Of a DNA stretch of 64,000 nucleotides, positions 20,298 through 30,366 are shown piece after piece. The number at the start of each line of letters is the position of its first letter. Positions within the stretch are counted from its first letter, which is position 1. Below the pieces are notes generated by a model, which was not told where the DNA came from, did not search any database, and saw only the letters and a program-made list of their open reading frames with translations. The translations under genes were made by a program, and so were the position numbers. The stretch is from contig NW_026570230.1 of the NCBI RefSeq assembly GCF_019649055.1, forward strand, positions 1,550,001 to 1,614,000. Reading direction: 5' to 3'. The stretch comes from Paramacrobiotus metropolitanus. Its lineage: Eukaryota > Tardigrada > Eutardigrada > Parachela > Macrobiotidae.

Positions 20298-21847
20298 TTA
20301 AAGACCTCCCGAGTGAAGTTTCTTTTGGATATTCTCGACCGTCAGACCCTTGGTTTCCGGCAATTTCAATAAGAGATAAACGGCACACACTAAAACTAAA
20401 ACGGCAAAGATAAGGAAGGTATAATGGCTCATGGCCACAACCATCAAAGGAAACAAATTGGAGACCACCGCGCCAACCAGCCAACAGACAACTGAAACCA
20501 GCGTTGTCGCTGCACTACGGGCTTCCTGCGTGAACAGTTCACCGGCTAATATCCATGGCACGGATGCAACGCCGATGCCATAAAACAAAACATATCCCGG
20601 TAAACACAGAGCCGTGGCTAGTTTCGTCCCTTCTCCCACACCATTGTCACCCATAGTGGCAAAAATCGTGTACATGACCAATGCCAAAATGACACCAAAG
20701 CCGGAAATTGCTAATAATATCCGGCGTCCCAGACGGTCCACTAGTACCATCGATATACCACTGGCTAAAGCAAAACAGCTCCATAATCCAAGCGTAGCAA
20801 ATAAGGCAGTCCGTCGGTCTAAACCGATCCCGGCAAATATGGATGTAGAATAAAATCCGACACAGTTATACCCTGAAAGTTGCTGTGCTAACATGGGAAC
20901 AGCCGCCAGTAAAGCTATTCTTCGCAGGAACGGATCCGTAAACAGTCCGATGAAAGTGACCTTTCGACTGTTGCGCAGGCTAGCGGCTTCCGCCGCCATT
21001 TCGTCAAGTTCTTCGGTAACCAGTGTTGTACCGCGCAGCCACACTAACGCTTGCTGTGCATCGATCTTCTTCCCGCGGGAAATAAACAGGAAACGCGGAC
21101 TCTCCGGGCATTTGAGCAGAACTATACACGAAACGATGCACGGCAGCGCGGCCGCTCCCGCCAAACCGGCCAGCCACTTTCCGTCCCCAGTACTTCGGGA
21201 AATCCAAAACCGGTAGCCAGCATTAAGCCGATAACATACATGACAATTGGCAGTGTTCCAGCTGCGCCGCGCAGCCGGATCGGGGTCACTTCCGACATGT
21301 ACATGGCGACAACGGTCGTCTCCAATCCGCATGCCATTCCGAGAATCATTCGTCCGGCCATCAACATCGGCCAAGAATCAGCTACTTTGCAGAATCCACA
21401 TAATATACAACCGACGGCGAATATCGAAGCACTAATGATCAGTGTATTGCGCACACCAAACCACTGGATCAGCGAAGAACAGGTTAGAACCGTTAGTACC
21501 GCGCCGGTACAAATCCCGGATGCAATCAGCGCCCACAGGGTGTTTAATTCCGTATTTTCGGCTAACATTTCTTTTTCTTCGGTGGCCGGAAACGGTCTGC
21601 ACCAGAGATTTTTGGTAACATTGGGATCGTGTTCGGTATCATTAATACTGTTGTAGGTCATTCCGAATTCGCCACCAAAGCTCCGGCATTTGACATCGCG
21701 GATCCACTGGAGAACGATGTTCTGGGGTCCGTTGAGGCTGGACACACCGAAACCAATGGTGAAATATGTTCCCAGTGTGGCAGCCACCAAAGTGATGATG
21801 AGCTTCCCGGTTATGCCGGATGGCTGCTGACCTTTGAGTGGCTCCAT
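20298..21847 (-). CDS. SLC2-type facilitative hexose transporter, intronless, with one frameshift
   Basis: Read on the minus strand, about 516 residues of a twelve-pass major-facilitator protein. Signatures appear in order. After TM4 comes the G-R-x-x-x-G with Y-M-S-E-V-x-P-x-x-x-R-G motif. After TM6 comes P-E-S-P-R-F-L. TM7 carries Q-Q-L-S-G-Y-N with F-Y-S-T-S-I-F. Between TM8 and TM9 is V-D-R-L-G-R-R. TM10 has P-W-I-L-A-G-E-L-F, and the tail has L-P-E-T-K-G. These define the GLUT/SLC2 family, which moves hexoses down their gradient across the plasma membrane. The first loop is long and has an N-glycosylation site. The frame changes once, near 21176-21182, inside the TM5-TM6 region: the two frames join cleanly if one base is missing beside an AAA run. 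Everything else is intact, so a sequencing or assembly error or a recent null allele is likelier than an old pseudogene. No intron is visible, which is unusual beside its neighbours. Confidence 0.9.
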
Positions 21848-23257
21848 GACAATTGCGAGGGTAAACTGGTCGGTCTATAGCTAATATGGGATTGAGCGAA
21901 TGCCTGCCGCGGATCGATAATTAAACTACACTGCACGAAAGCTACCCAACGAAACGTTTAAAAACTTTCGATGTTTTATAACGGTGCGGCCTGCGACTGC
22001 ATTTCGCAATCCAACGTGATGGTCTTCCTTCTTCCTCGTGAGATTGCGATATGAAAAGATAACGTGTGTCTGTGCGGGATTACTTTATGTGGGGAAAAAC
22101 TCAAATTTAGAGAGATATTAATGTGGTTTTTATAGCGCACCCGTTATAAAAATGGTTTGATGACCTCTTCCAAGACTGTACATTATCGACACGATTCGAT
22201 AGCATATTTTTATGTCTAATTATTTTGATTTAGCGGTCAGTGCTTACTGCAGTTGGCAAGTAAATATCGTTAAGCAGATGCCAAACGTTGTAATATACGG
22301 TATCCAATCTTGATCAACGTCTGCCCCTACTTTAGAGAAGGACAACCAATAATTTATGTACATCGATGTACCTTTAGCTAAGCGAGAGATATTATTATAA
22401 GCGTTTGAGTAATATCTTGTAACATCCCGATAAAAATTCCATAGAAAGAAAACGGAAGCTACTCCATTTCTAAAGGTAACACAAACTTCGACGCACGTGT
22501 ACTTGAACTTTTTTTGCGGTTTTAAACCATAAATATTAGAAAATGCGTTCTCAAAAGCATCATATATATCGTAACGTCAGAATTGCTACCGAATTCCGCA
22601 AAATTATGCTAGCGCACGGAATGATTTTGAATCCCGATTTCGATGTAAATTTTGACACTTAGCTGCAAATTATGATGGCCATCTGGCTATGGTTTAAATG
22701 TGAATCTCTCCACATCTAGAATTACCATTAGTTTGCTTATGAATTATTAACTTAGTTTCCTTGCGTCTAGTGATAAAAAACACAATCATACAATAAATTT
22801 ATTAAGACACCTGTAGCGAATTCTCAAACGCATTTATGTTTCCTTTCATACATGCCGCATCGCTTGACATAACAGTAACTGTTATCAATGCTATGCGCAT
22901 AAATTAATGTGATTGCTACGGCATCAAGTTTGCTGTACGCTCTAACAACCTGAAAAAGGGTACCTACCCGGATAGCTGTAGTATGTCAAACAGCCTATCA
23001 CCTGACGGCAAAGTTTTACAAAAGAACACAATAAAGATAATTCATATATATATTTATAATATATATCTGCACCAGATATTGGCAGATGATACTGCAGATA
23101 GGGCTAGCGACAAAGAGATGAACTCAAAACTTCCGTAGTGCGACAGTTTCGAGATTTGGACTCTAGTTATTTCGAGCAAACTGGCTGGATCGGTGACATA
23201 TTCGGATTGGTTAAAGTTTATTTTATTTTCCCGTTAGAAAAGTCTGAGGGCAACAAA
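21848..23257. other. Divergent intergenic region between transporter and antistasin-like gene
   Basis: It holds the transporter's TATA-like box (22126-22134) and an alternating AT tract at 23041-23068 that could serve as the TATA region for the antistasin-like gene. No coding sequence is supported. Confidence 0.4.
22126..22134 (-). promoter_or_regulatory. TATA-like box upstream of the transporter
   Basis: CTATAAAAA on the minus strand, about 280 nt upstream of the start codon at 21847, is a plausible core promoter for the transporter. Confidence 0.35.
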
Positions 23258-23561
23258 ATGCGAGCAATGGCTTTGGTAATTCTTTTGCTTGCTGTAGTTA
23301 TGACAGCGAACATGGTATCCAGCGCTGTAGTGCCGTCTGACCAAGGGACACGTTGCCCCTTTGTCGCTTGTGGAGTTTTCTGTCCGTGGGGTAAGGGAAC
23401 GCTTTGAGAGTTCAACATGGATATCAGCTACGGTAGTTGAGGATGTGAGTAGTTCGCTTACTCTTGCAGGTCCGTTATACACACCGGCAGGATGTTGGCT
23501 ATGCCAGTGCAAACCAAATCCGCTGGAAGAACTGCTTGGCACCAGTGGTGGATCTCTATAG
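23258..23561 (+). CDS. Antistasin-like secreted peptide, single domain, 74 residues
   Basis: Two exons, 23258-23390 and 23470-23561, are joined across a 79-nt phase-1 intron (donor GTAAGG, acceptor TTGCAG). Residues 1-23 form a signal peptide. The mature peptide of about 50 residues has six cysteines at 33, 38, 42, 53, 56 and 58, spaced C-x4-C-x3-C-x10-C-x2-C-x-C. A G-C-x-x-C-x-C end is the hallmark of the antistasin domain. Such domains inhibit serine proteases; the reactive loop normally lies between the third and fourth cysteines. Here that loop is short. Without splicing the frame stops at 23405-23407, before the last three cysteines, so the intron is needed for a complete domain. An in-frame upstream ATG at 23138 would bury the signal peptide and is not preferred. 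A poly(A) signal lies at 23751-23756. Confidence 0.8.
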
Positions 23562-23750
23562 TGTCGTGCTGGCTATAATCCAATCAGCGACAACCGCAGC
23601 CACCGCTTCTCGATAATTTTATTCGACTTCCAAGAATTTTTTAATTGCATCGCCATTTTGTAAGCCGCCATGAATTGCTCAAGGAACAGCCTTCGATTGG
23701 CTGTGAAATGTGAATGTGCATGCTGTGGATAAACGTGTGACTTTATACAG

Positions 23751-23756
23751 AATAAA
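23751..23756 (+). promoter_or_regulatory. Polyadenylation signal of the antistasin-like gene
   Basis: AATAAA, 190 nt past the TAG stop at 23559-23561. Confidence 0.55.
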
Positions 23757-24147
23757 GTTCACCTGGCTATACGGTCTAAAATAAAATTGGCGTACATTAT
23801 AATTCCAGTAGTCAGGTAAATGTAGCTTTGCCTTGCATTACAAAATGTTCGAGCTCTGCAGCGCACGAAGGTCACACAAACTGTTAGAGAACTGTACAAA
23901 ATGTCATATAAGAACAGAATACGATAAGTGGAACACAGATCTTTTCTATAAGTATTAAGATGTTACTTTATTATTGCTTTTACAATATAATTTTATTCTG
24001 TTCTTTAATTAATGTCACGATTGCCACTTTTAGACATGAACGTCCGCGCAAGATAGTGCTTATCTGCTGTATACGACAGTGTGCCGATACCGGTGATCGT
24101 AAACAGAATAACCCGAAAGTTATCTTCTTAATTTCTAATTTGCGATT

Positions 24148-24357
24148 AGAGGTATGGTGCAGTGGTAGTCACAGCGGACTTGATTGGAAATGCCAACTCA
24201 GAATTCGGTCCTCGGCCGCGCCGGCAGCCGTTCGGCATCGAACCTTGCGAAACGCGTCTCAAGGTTCGAAACGGATCTCTGTCGGCGCAGGCCGAGGACC
24301 GGAGCTGAGCAGCCATTAAGACATCCGCTAGCCCGGGTTCGATTCCCGGTGCCTCAT
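24148..24357 (+). tRNA. tRNA-like gene interrupted by a 138-nt hairpin insert
   Basis: The outer parts fold as a tRNA of about 72 nt: acceptor 24148-24154 with 24350-24356 (first pair A-A mismatched, one G-U), D-stem 24157-24160 with 24069-type partner 24169-24172 (three of four pairs), anticodon stem GCGGA 24174-24178 with TCCGC 24324-24328, and a perfect T-arm (CCGGG TTCGATT CCCGG). The B box is canonical. The insert 24185-24322 sits at position 37/38, where eukaryotic tRNA introns lie, and folds into a long rod: a 12-bp GC-rich stem and a 10-bp inner stem. A run of six T follows at 24360-24365. The anticodon as written reads TGA (Ser), but there is no long variable arm, and the D-arm resembles tRNA-Gln. 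One missing T would give TTG (Gln). It may be a real intron-bearing tRNA or a tRNA-derived pseudogene. Confidence 0.55.
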
Positions 24358-24359
24358 AC

Positions 24360-24365
24360 TTTTTT
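24360..24365 (+). terminator. RNA polymerase III terminator
   Basis: Six T residues start two bases after the tRNA-like 3' end, the normal position for Pol III termination. Confidence 0.6.
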
Positions 24366-24923
24366 AGTTTTGCTGAATTTTGATCTTTTTCTTTGAAATC
24401 GAATCTTGGAATTGTTATACGTCCTTATTGACATTTACTCATAAGAAAGCTTTATTTGCTTATGCCAGTGGTCCACTGATTGTACGAGTAAGACTGTAAG
24501 TGACCGGCAACAGTATGATTCGCACAATCTGTCGGTCAGCACATTGTGCGTATCTATGAATTAGTAATACGTCGGAAACAGATGCCAGCAAATCATCGGG
24601 CGCCAAAACGGAGGATTTGCTTTGTTATTGGTTGCCTGCACGTGGTTCGTGGATATTTCGCCACTATAAAGGTAGAGAATAATAAAACTGATCCGTACGT
24701 GCCTACGTACGTAACGGCTCGTGGTCGGTAATGATAACGTAAAACGCGAATTTGGAAAACTGAAAGCATTTAGGCCAGAGAATTTAGTGTGCGAAGTGCA
24801 AACCTTTATTCGTCTGCGTTTGTTTAGTGTAATCAGGTTTTAATTCACTTATTTTTTACGCTTTTGATTTGTTTTTCTGTGGGTGTGAGTGGTATCAGTT
24901 GTCCCTCGATATTGAAAGGAGAA

Positions 24924-26335
24924 ATGGCACCGACTTGTCGGTTTCGCAGTGTGTTGTTCGTGTGGTTGTTTTTTGGGATGAATTTTGAATCAGGTTGCGG
25001 GAACGCAGCACTGATGGCAGTGATCTCCAGGCGACGTTTTCTTATGAGAAACCAAGCTTCACCTGTGAGCCCTGACCCTGCAAGCGCTGATCCACCAAGT
25101 GCCTCCTATGATGAGTTAATATGTAAGTTTTTGTTCGAGCATCGCAGGTGTTGCGTGCTCATGTATTTTCTGTTCCCAATGTCATGTCGCTAATTCAAAT
25201 GATTTTCAGTTTCTAAATTTAGCCACTATGTTTGCAAATGTAGAAGACCGGGGTAACTGCTAAACAGCTAAACAGCAACGCTCAAACAGCTACCCGGGAA
25301 CGTTTACCGCACATGAGCGGTGGTTGGCGCAGAAAGTTTGGTTTAGTGAAGTGGCTCTCGGGGTGTGGTCACTGTGGCCTAATCGTTTCGTCACTGGTTT
25401 TTTACGACGCACATAACTATAAAACGGTTCAACCGAAGTACTCTATAAAGAGTAAGGTGTATTTAACGTGCTGTACCAAAAAATCGGAAGAAAATCGGTT
25501 CTAGGGTAAAATAATTGAAGCCTGGTCACTTGAAGGTATGTCGCTCATTCACATAACATGGGTGGCCACTTGTAGGTCTCCACGGGTAGAACGGTAAAGC
25601 TTTGGTAAATTCGCCCTTTCAGGCTGTTTCCCGTTAGAAACAGTTATCTGTTGATTCATGATCTTCCTGAACTAATGTGTCGTCTCTGTATTTCTTGAGC
25701 TGTTTGCAGTGCTGGCATCTGTTCTGGATGCCGAACGACTAGCTCAACACAACGTCGTTACTATGCCGAATCCAAACGCCATGCAGCACGACGCCGAGCC
25801 CGAGCCCGGCGTGGAGCGGCCCCTGATTGGCCAGCGTCTGACCCTGGCATGCCGCGTTGGCGACCCTCTGGCATCACTGTCGGGTGACATTGTGTGGACG
25901 CAGAGAAAGCCCTTCGTCTTAGCGCATTATCTCTACAACAGCCAGCGATACGTGGGGCCGGACATCAGCGTGCGCGGCCACGGTAACAGCCTGGACATCA
26001 CCAATGTCACGCACAACAGCACCGGAACGTACACCTGCTACCAACGCTGCCCAGCGACGTACCTCTGTCCGCTGCGGTACTACGCGCTGCTGCCCAGACC
26101 GCGGAACATCGGTGACATCTTCGAGAAGCCCCTGGATATCACGATACTGTTTCACCATCGGCAGTTCTCCTCCACGTGCTCGCTGCAGTTTCACTGTTCG
26201 CCGGATGCTGATGCGTACTGTATCTGGAAATACAACGGAGCGTTCATATCGGCGCCGAGTCGTCATTTTCTACACAAGCTGGGCAAGTTATTTTACAGTC
26301 CATTTGTGCAAATTACCGAAGCGAACTACCAGTAG
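24924..26335 (+). CDS. Secreted or membrane-anchored immunoglobulin-domain protein, interrupted by an in-frame TAG
   Basis: Exon 1 (24924-25122) has a good start context and encodes a signal peptide, then a P/S-rich linker. Its GTAAGT donor joins, in phase 1, an exon beginning at 25710. That exon encodes a V-set-like Ig domain: L-A-C at strand B, the V-W-T core tryptophan, and G-T-Y-T-C at strand F. A second Ig domain then begins (F-H-C, then C-I-W-K). A TAG at 26333-26335 interrupts it. The same frame stays open to a TGA at 26477-26479 and there carries a further Y-C-A-Q and a Q-I-E-C-W-A segment that look like the rest of the second domain. No GT-AG intron of sensible size removes the TAG in frame. 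Function is probably cell-surface recognition or adhesion. The gene may be a pseudogene, may have a sequence error, or may truly end here. Confidence 0.6.
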
Positions 26336-26479
26336 GGGCTCGAGGAACCATCGTACTGTGCCCAGACGATCACTGTCTTTTGGTCAAAGCCACACAGCGG
26401 CGGACAAATCGAGTGCTGGGCGCGGTCGGACACCGAGCTGGAAACGTGGTTTATTCAACGAGGAATCGTGGCGTTCTGA

Positions 26480-27009
26480 TGCAGCTGTCGCCCTGCCTAG
26501 ATGGTCATTATTTGGAATTTGGAGGCATCAGCGTTCCAAACAGTTAGCGTTACATTGTATTCTTTAGCATTTTATTGAATTTTTCAGTCCTGTTGAAATA
26601 ACTTAATGCTGTTTTGTTCGTGTTGTGCTGAATTCTTCTGTTGTTCATTCGTGCTATTCGAACCGGTTCCGAGAAACCGTTAACGGCAACTGTTTTTGTT
26701 TGTCATGGGACAGTTTTCGAGGACAGCCAACAAAAAAGTGAAATTTGAGTGAGAACTGACCTAGGGTATTTTTTCACACACAATCCCAAAATGCATCACA
26801 CGAACGATCTCATCAAATCCATCAAAGTACCAAAGTTAGAACTGCCAAAATTAGTCAAAGGAACTTAACTGTCGTTGTGTTGACCTCATTGATAGAAGTA
26901 TTTTAAGTATTGAGCCGGAATGCTTATGTACATAGTACGAAAATGTCGGACTAATACCGGCATTTACGTCCGTGCATCCCCTCCTCTGTAGGTACAAAGT
27001 GGTCCAAGT
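26480..27009. other. Gene-free spacer before the repeat block
   Basis: No supported gene, RNA or structured repeat. Confidence 0.3.
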
Positions 27010-27105
27010 CCTTAAAACCCTTAAAACCTTTAAAACCTTTAAAACCATTAAAACTCTTAAAACCTTCAAAACTACTAAAACTTCAAAAACTCTTAAAATA
27101 AAACT
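27010..27105. repeat. 9-bp tandem array (consensus CTTTAAAAC)
   Basis: About ten imperfect copies of a 9-bp unit ending in TAAAAC. It shares the AAAACCTT core with the larger minisatellites on either side and may be their seed or an eroded edge. Confidence 0.7.
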
Positions 27106-27129
27106 CTAAAAATAAAAAGAAATAAATTA

Positions 27130-27570
27130 CTGTATGAGATGAGTGATATTGCGAAAACTGGTTTTAAGGTTTCAACAGTTTTTAATAATAAAAACAACAA
27201 TATATAGTATGGACAGCGATTTTTCAGAAAACGTTTTAAGGTTTGAGCGGTTTTTACTAATATACAGTTTTATCAGTGATTTTTTAGAAAGCGGTTTTAA
27301 GGTTTTAACGGTTTTAATACTAATACAGAGTTTTGATAGCAATTTTTCAGATAGCGGTTTTAAGGTTTTAGCGGTTTTGTTAATAATATAAAGTTTTAAC
27401 AGTGATTTTCCAGAAAACGGTTTTAAGGTTTTATTACTACTACACTGTTTTGATAGTGATTTTTCAGAAAGCGGTTTTAAAGATTTATCGGTTTAATTAC
27501 TAATATATCGTTTTACCAGTGGTTTTTCAGAAAGTGGTTTTAAAGTTTTAGCAGTTTTTACTGAAATCTA
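27130..27570 (-). repeat. Minisatellite array, unit about 62-66 bp, left arm
   Basis: About seven diverged units with the core CGGTTTTAAGGTTTTAGCGG and a spacer of the type ACTAATATA. The array at 28090-28490 carries the same unit in the opposite orientation, so the two arrays form a large inverted repeat around the unrelated sequence at 27575-28085. Confidence 0.8.
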
Positions 27571-27814
27571 GTTCTGATAATGATTTGACGGAGGTTGCAA
27601 GCCCCTTCTGTACGCTCAAGCTTTTGTAAAGCATTAACGAATGCCCCCGAGCGGGTACGCCTGTGCCGGTTATCAGAACGATCTCCTGCACAGCCAACCT
27701 CCCCTTTATTTATTTAAAGAACAATAACTTATTATTATTAAAAGAACTTTATTTAAAGAACAATGAACCACCAGTAAGATGCCAGCAATAACAAATTCTC
27801 CCCCGCTCAGACAG

Positions 27815-28075
27815 CTTAAGGACAATGGCCCGGTACATAGTGTCAAAAATGGGATACATACACTAAAATTTTTTTGCAATACTTTGTGCCATTCTAAAGC
27901 TAAATGATTTGTAATACGTTGTTCAGAAAACCGTTTGCGCGCGCAACATCCGGTTGCCGAGATATGGCGAACTAAAATGGGCGAATAGTTTAAATGCATT
28001 GTTGTGTACCAAAAGTCTGGTTATTACCCGATCCTTTTGAAACTTTGCTATAAAAGACACATGGCTATAAAGTCG
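27815..28075. mobile_element. Half copy of the foldback element seen at 12391-13046
   Basis: It starts with TTAAGGACAATGGCCCGG and continues with ACCGTTTGCGCGCGCAACAT and a GTTTAAATGCATT segment in the same order as the left arm of the KCTD5-intron copy. It stops near the point where that arm reaches its centre. It therefore represents one arm only and lies between the two opposed minisatellite arrays. Confidence 0.7.
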
Positions 28076-28089
28076 AAATTTAACCTGGC

Positions 28090-28490
28090 TATAAAGTCGC
28101 TTTCTGAGAAATCACTGATAAACTGTATTTCAGTATAAAAACCTCTAAAACCTTAAAACCGCTTTCTTAAAAATCATTGATAAAACTGTACATAGTTTAG
28201 TAATAAAACCGCTAAAACCTTAAAACCACTTTCTGAAAAATCACTATCAAAACTAAATATTAGTAAAAACTGCTAAAACCTTAAAACCGCTTTTTGAAAA
28301 ATCACTGCCAAAACTGTATAATAGTAATAAACTGCTAAAACCTTAAAACCGCTTTCTTAAAAATCATTGATAAAACTGTACTTTAGTATTAAAACCGCTA
28401 AAACCTTAAAACTGCCCTCTGGAAAATGACTATCAAAACTATATATTAGTAAAAACCATTAAAACCTTAAAACCGCTTTTTGAGAAATCA
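28090..28490 (+). repeat. Minisatellite array, unit about 62-66 bp, right arm (opposite orientation)
   Basis: About seven units with CTAAAACCTTAAAACCGC alternating with a TGAAAAATCACT segment. This is the reverse complement of the unit at 27130-27570. Copies are 80-95 percent alike by eye. Confidence 0.8.
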
Positions 28491-29139
28491 CTGTCGATCC
28501 GATGTATTTATTAATTAAAACGTTTGGTTTTATTAGTTGTAATAGTTTTAAAATTAGATTTGACCACTTTGTACCTACCCTCGCTGCCAGGCGGGGCGTT
28601 GGTGAGCGTGATCTGGCCGGTGGAGGACTGAATAGAAAAATATGGAGAAAGGCTAGAAATCGCGTAGCTGGTGGCGCGGACTGCACTGACAGCGCCCACC
28701 TGGCTGTTAACTGGGCAACCAACCACGGAGACAAAGTAGCCCGTCGGCTGGCTAAAAGCGTAAGGGAATTGGGATCATCTGAACACGTTGTGTTGACGGC
28801 TACGTTAGTATAAGGACTGCCACGCCGAGCGTTGCTGGCACGGACGACCACGTTGTAGAGTGTTGTAGAGTAGAGGGTTGAACGGAGCTGATAGTTACCT
28901 ACAGTTTGAAAGCGTACTACGCATATAATTGGGACATTTTGAACTACCATGGACTGTACATAATGCGCATTTTAGTAATCGTAAGTAATTCGCTATGTTT
29001 ATCAAAATAAAACTACAACCCGGTAGTATTTTGCACTATGTAACTGGGTACTTAATACTTATACCACTAGAGCACTAGTCTGTAGTACTTAATTTGCACT
29101 ATATGGCAGAAGTAGGCGTTTTGTCAGAACCTTATCTTG

Positions 29140-29800
29140 TCTTTATCTCTATATTCATACAATCTTACCGTTCAAAACGTATTTTTCCTGGGTTTTTATG
29201 GATAAATCGACGCGTGGTCAGTTTAAGTCAAGCTTAGTCTTGAAAAATTCCTAATTTTCCATAGGTGTGCCTTCTGAATTTTGATTTTGTTTTGAAAGCG
29301 TTGGTCAGAAGAAAATTTGACAGGTTCTAGAAAAGTATAGAAAATGGAGTACTTAATATAATCACGTTCTTTAGATACTTACTGGTACAGTGGTAGCGAG
29401 GTACTACAGTACATTCTTACGAGTAAAACAAATTGTTGCCACGGAGGCAGCAATTAGTGCAGTAATGTAAAGAAAAATCGAAATTGCACGGACCATTTAA
29501 TGAAAAAGGTGAAATAGCCAGTGGTCACAGGTTCAAGAAAAAATCGTGGGGAGTCAAATATTAGTTTCCGTCCAAGAGGGTTTTGCCGAGCGCGGAGCGC
29601 GAGGCATACCTTGTATTCATACAATCTTACCGACCAAAACGTATTTATGCGCCGTTTTTATAGACTCGTCAACGCGTGGTCAGTTTTAGTCCAGCTTGGT
29701 CTTAAAAAATTCCATATTTTCCATAGGTTTGCCAATAGATTTTTGTTTTTTTTTATTAACCAATGGTCAGAAGATGGTTTCACCAGGTCTTAAGTATAGG
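29140..29800. repeat. Pair of diverged direct repeats of about 200 bp
   Basis: Segments near 29140-29340 and 29605-29800 share ATTCATACAATCTTACCG, ACGCGTGGTCAGTTT, TTTTCCATAGG and GGTCAGAAGA in the same order. The second copy is preceded by GCCGAGCGCGGAGCGCGAGG, a motif that recurs at 30426-30446. The family is unknown. Confidence 0.6.
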
Positions 29801-29965
29801 AACGTAAAGAGTACTCGAAGAAGTATTCACTGCACAGCAATAAAAAGTACTTACGATTAATATAATGACTGTAACCACGGAGATTATAGCAGATGCACAA
29901 AAATACTTGCTCTTTAGGTAAAATATGTACTTATATTACGTCATGTAAAAGTTCATATGTATTTC

Positions 29966-30366
29966 AGAGCGTCGAAACGTCAGAAATTCAAAACGTTAGA
30001 ACGTTAAAACGTTAGAACGTCAAACGTTAGGACGTTAGAACGTCAGAACGTCAGAACGTCAGAACGTCAGACCGTCAGACCGTCAGACCGTCAGACCGTC
30101 AGACCGTCAGACCGTCAGACCGTCAGACCGTCAGACCGTCAGACCGTCAGACCGTCAGACCGTCAGACCGTCAGACCGTCAGACCGTCAGACCGTCAGAC
30201 CGTCAGACCGTCAGACCGTCAGACCGTCAGACCGTCAGACCGTCAGACCGTCAGACCGTCAGACCGTCAGACCGTCAGACCGCCAGAACGTCAGAACGTC
30301 AGAACGTCAGAGCGTCAGGACGTGAACAAGTAAAATTGTCAGAACGTGAGAAAGTCCGAACGTCAG
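29966..30366. repeat. 8-bp tandem array (GTCAGACC)n
   Basis: About 400 bp of an 8-bp unit. The centre, about 30069-30280, is close to 26 pure GTCAGACC copies. The flanks are older variants (GTTAGAAC, GTCAGAAC). The pure core with degenerate edges indicates recent expansion. Confidence 0.9.

Noticed and set aside
23138-23407. Unspliced 89-codon reading of the antistasin-like gene
   Set aside because: It would place 40 residues before the signal peptide and stop before half of the cysteines; the spliced model completes the domain.
27706-27999. Minus-strand 97-codon open frame
   Set aside because: It lies over the half foldback element; a similar frame appears in the other copy only because the DNA is repeated.
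30000-30310. Regular short repeat resembling a CRISPR array at first glance
   Set aside because: It is a simple 8-bp tandem repeat without spacers, in an animal genome.
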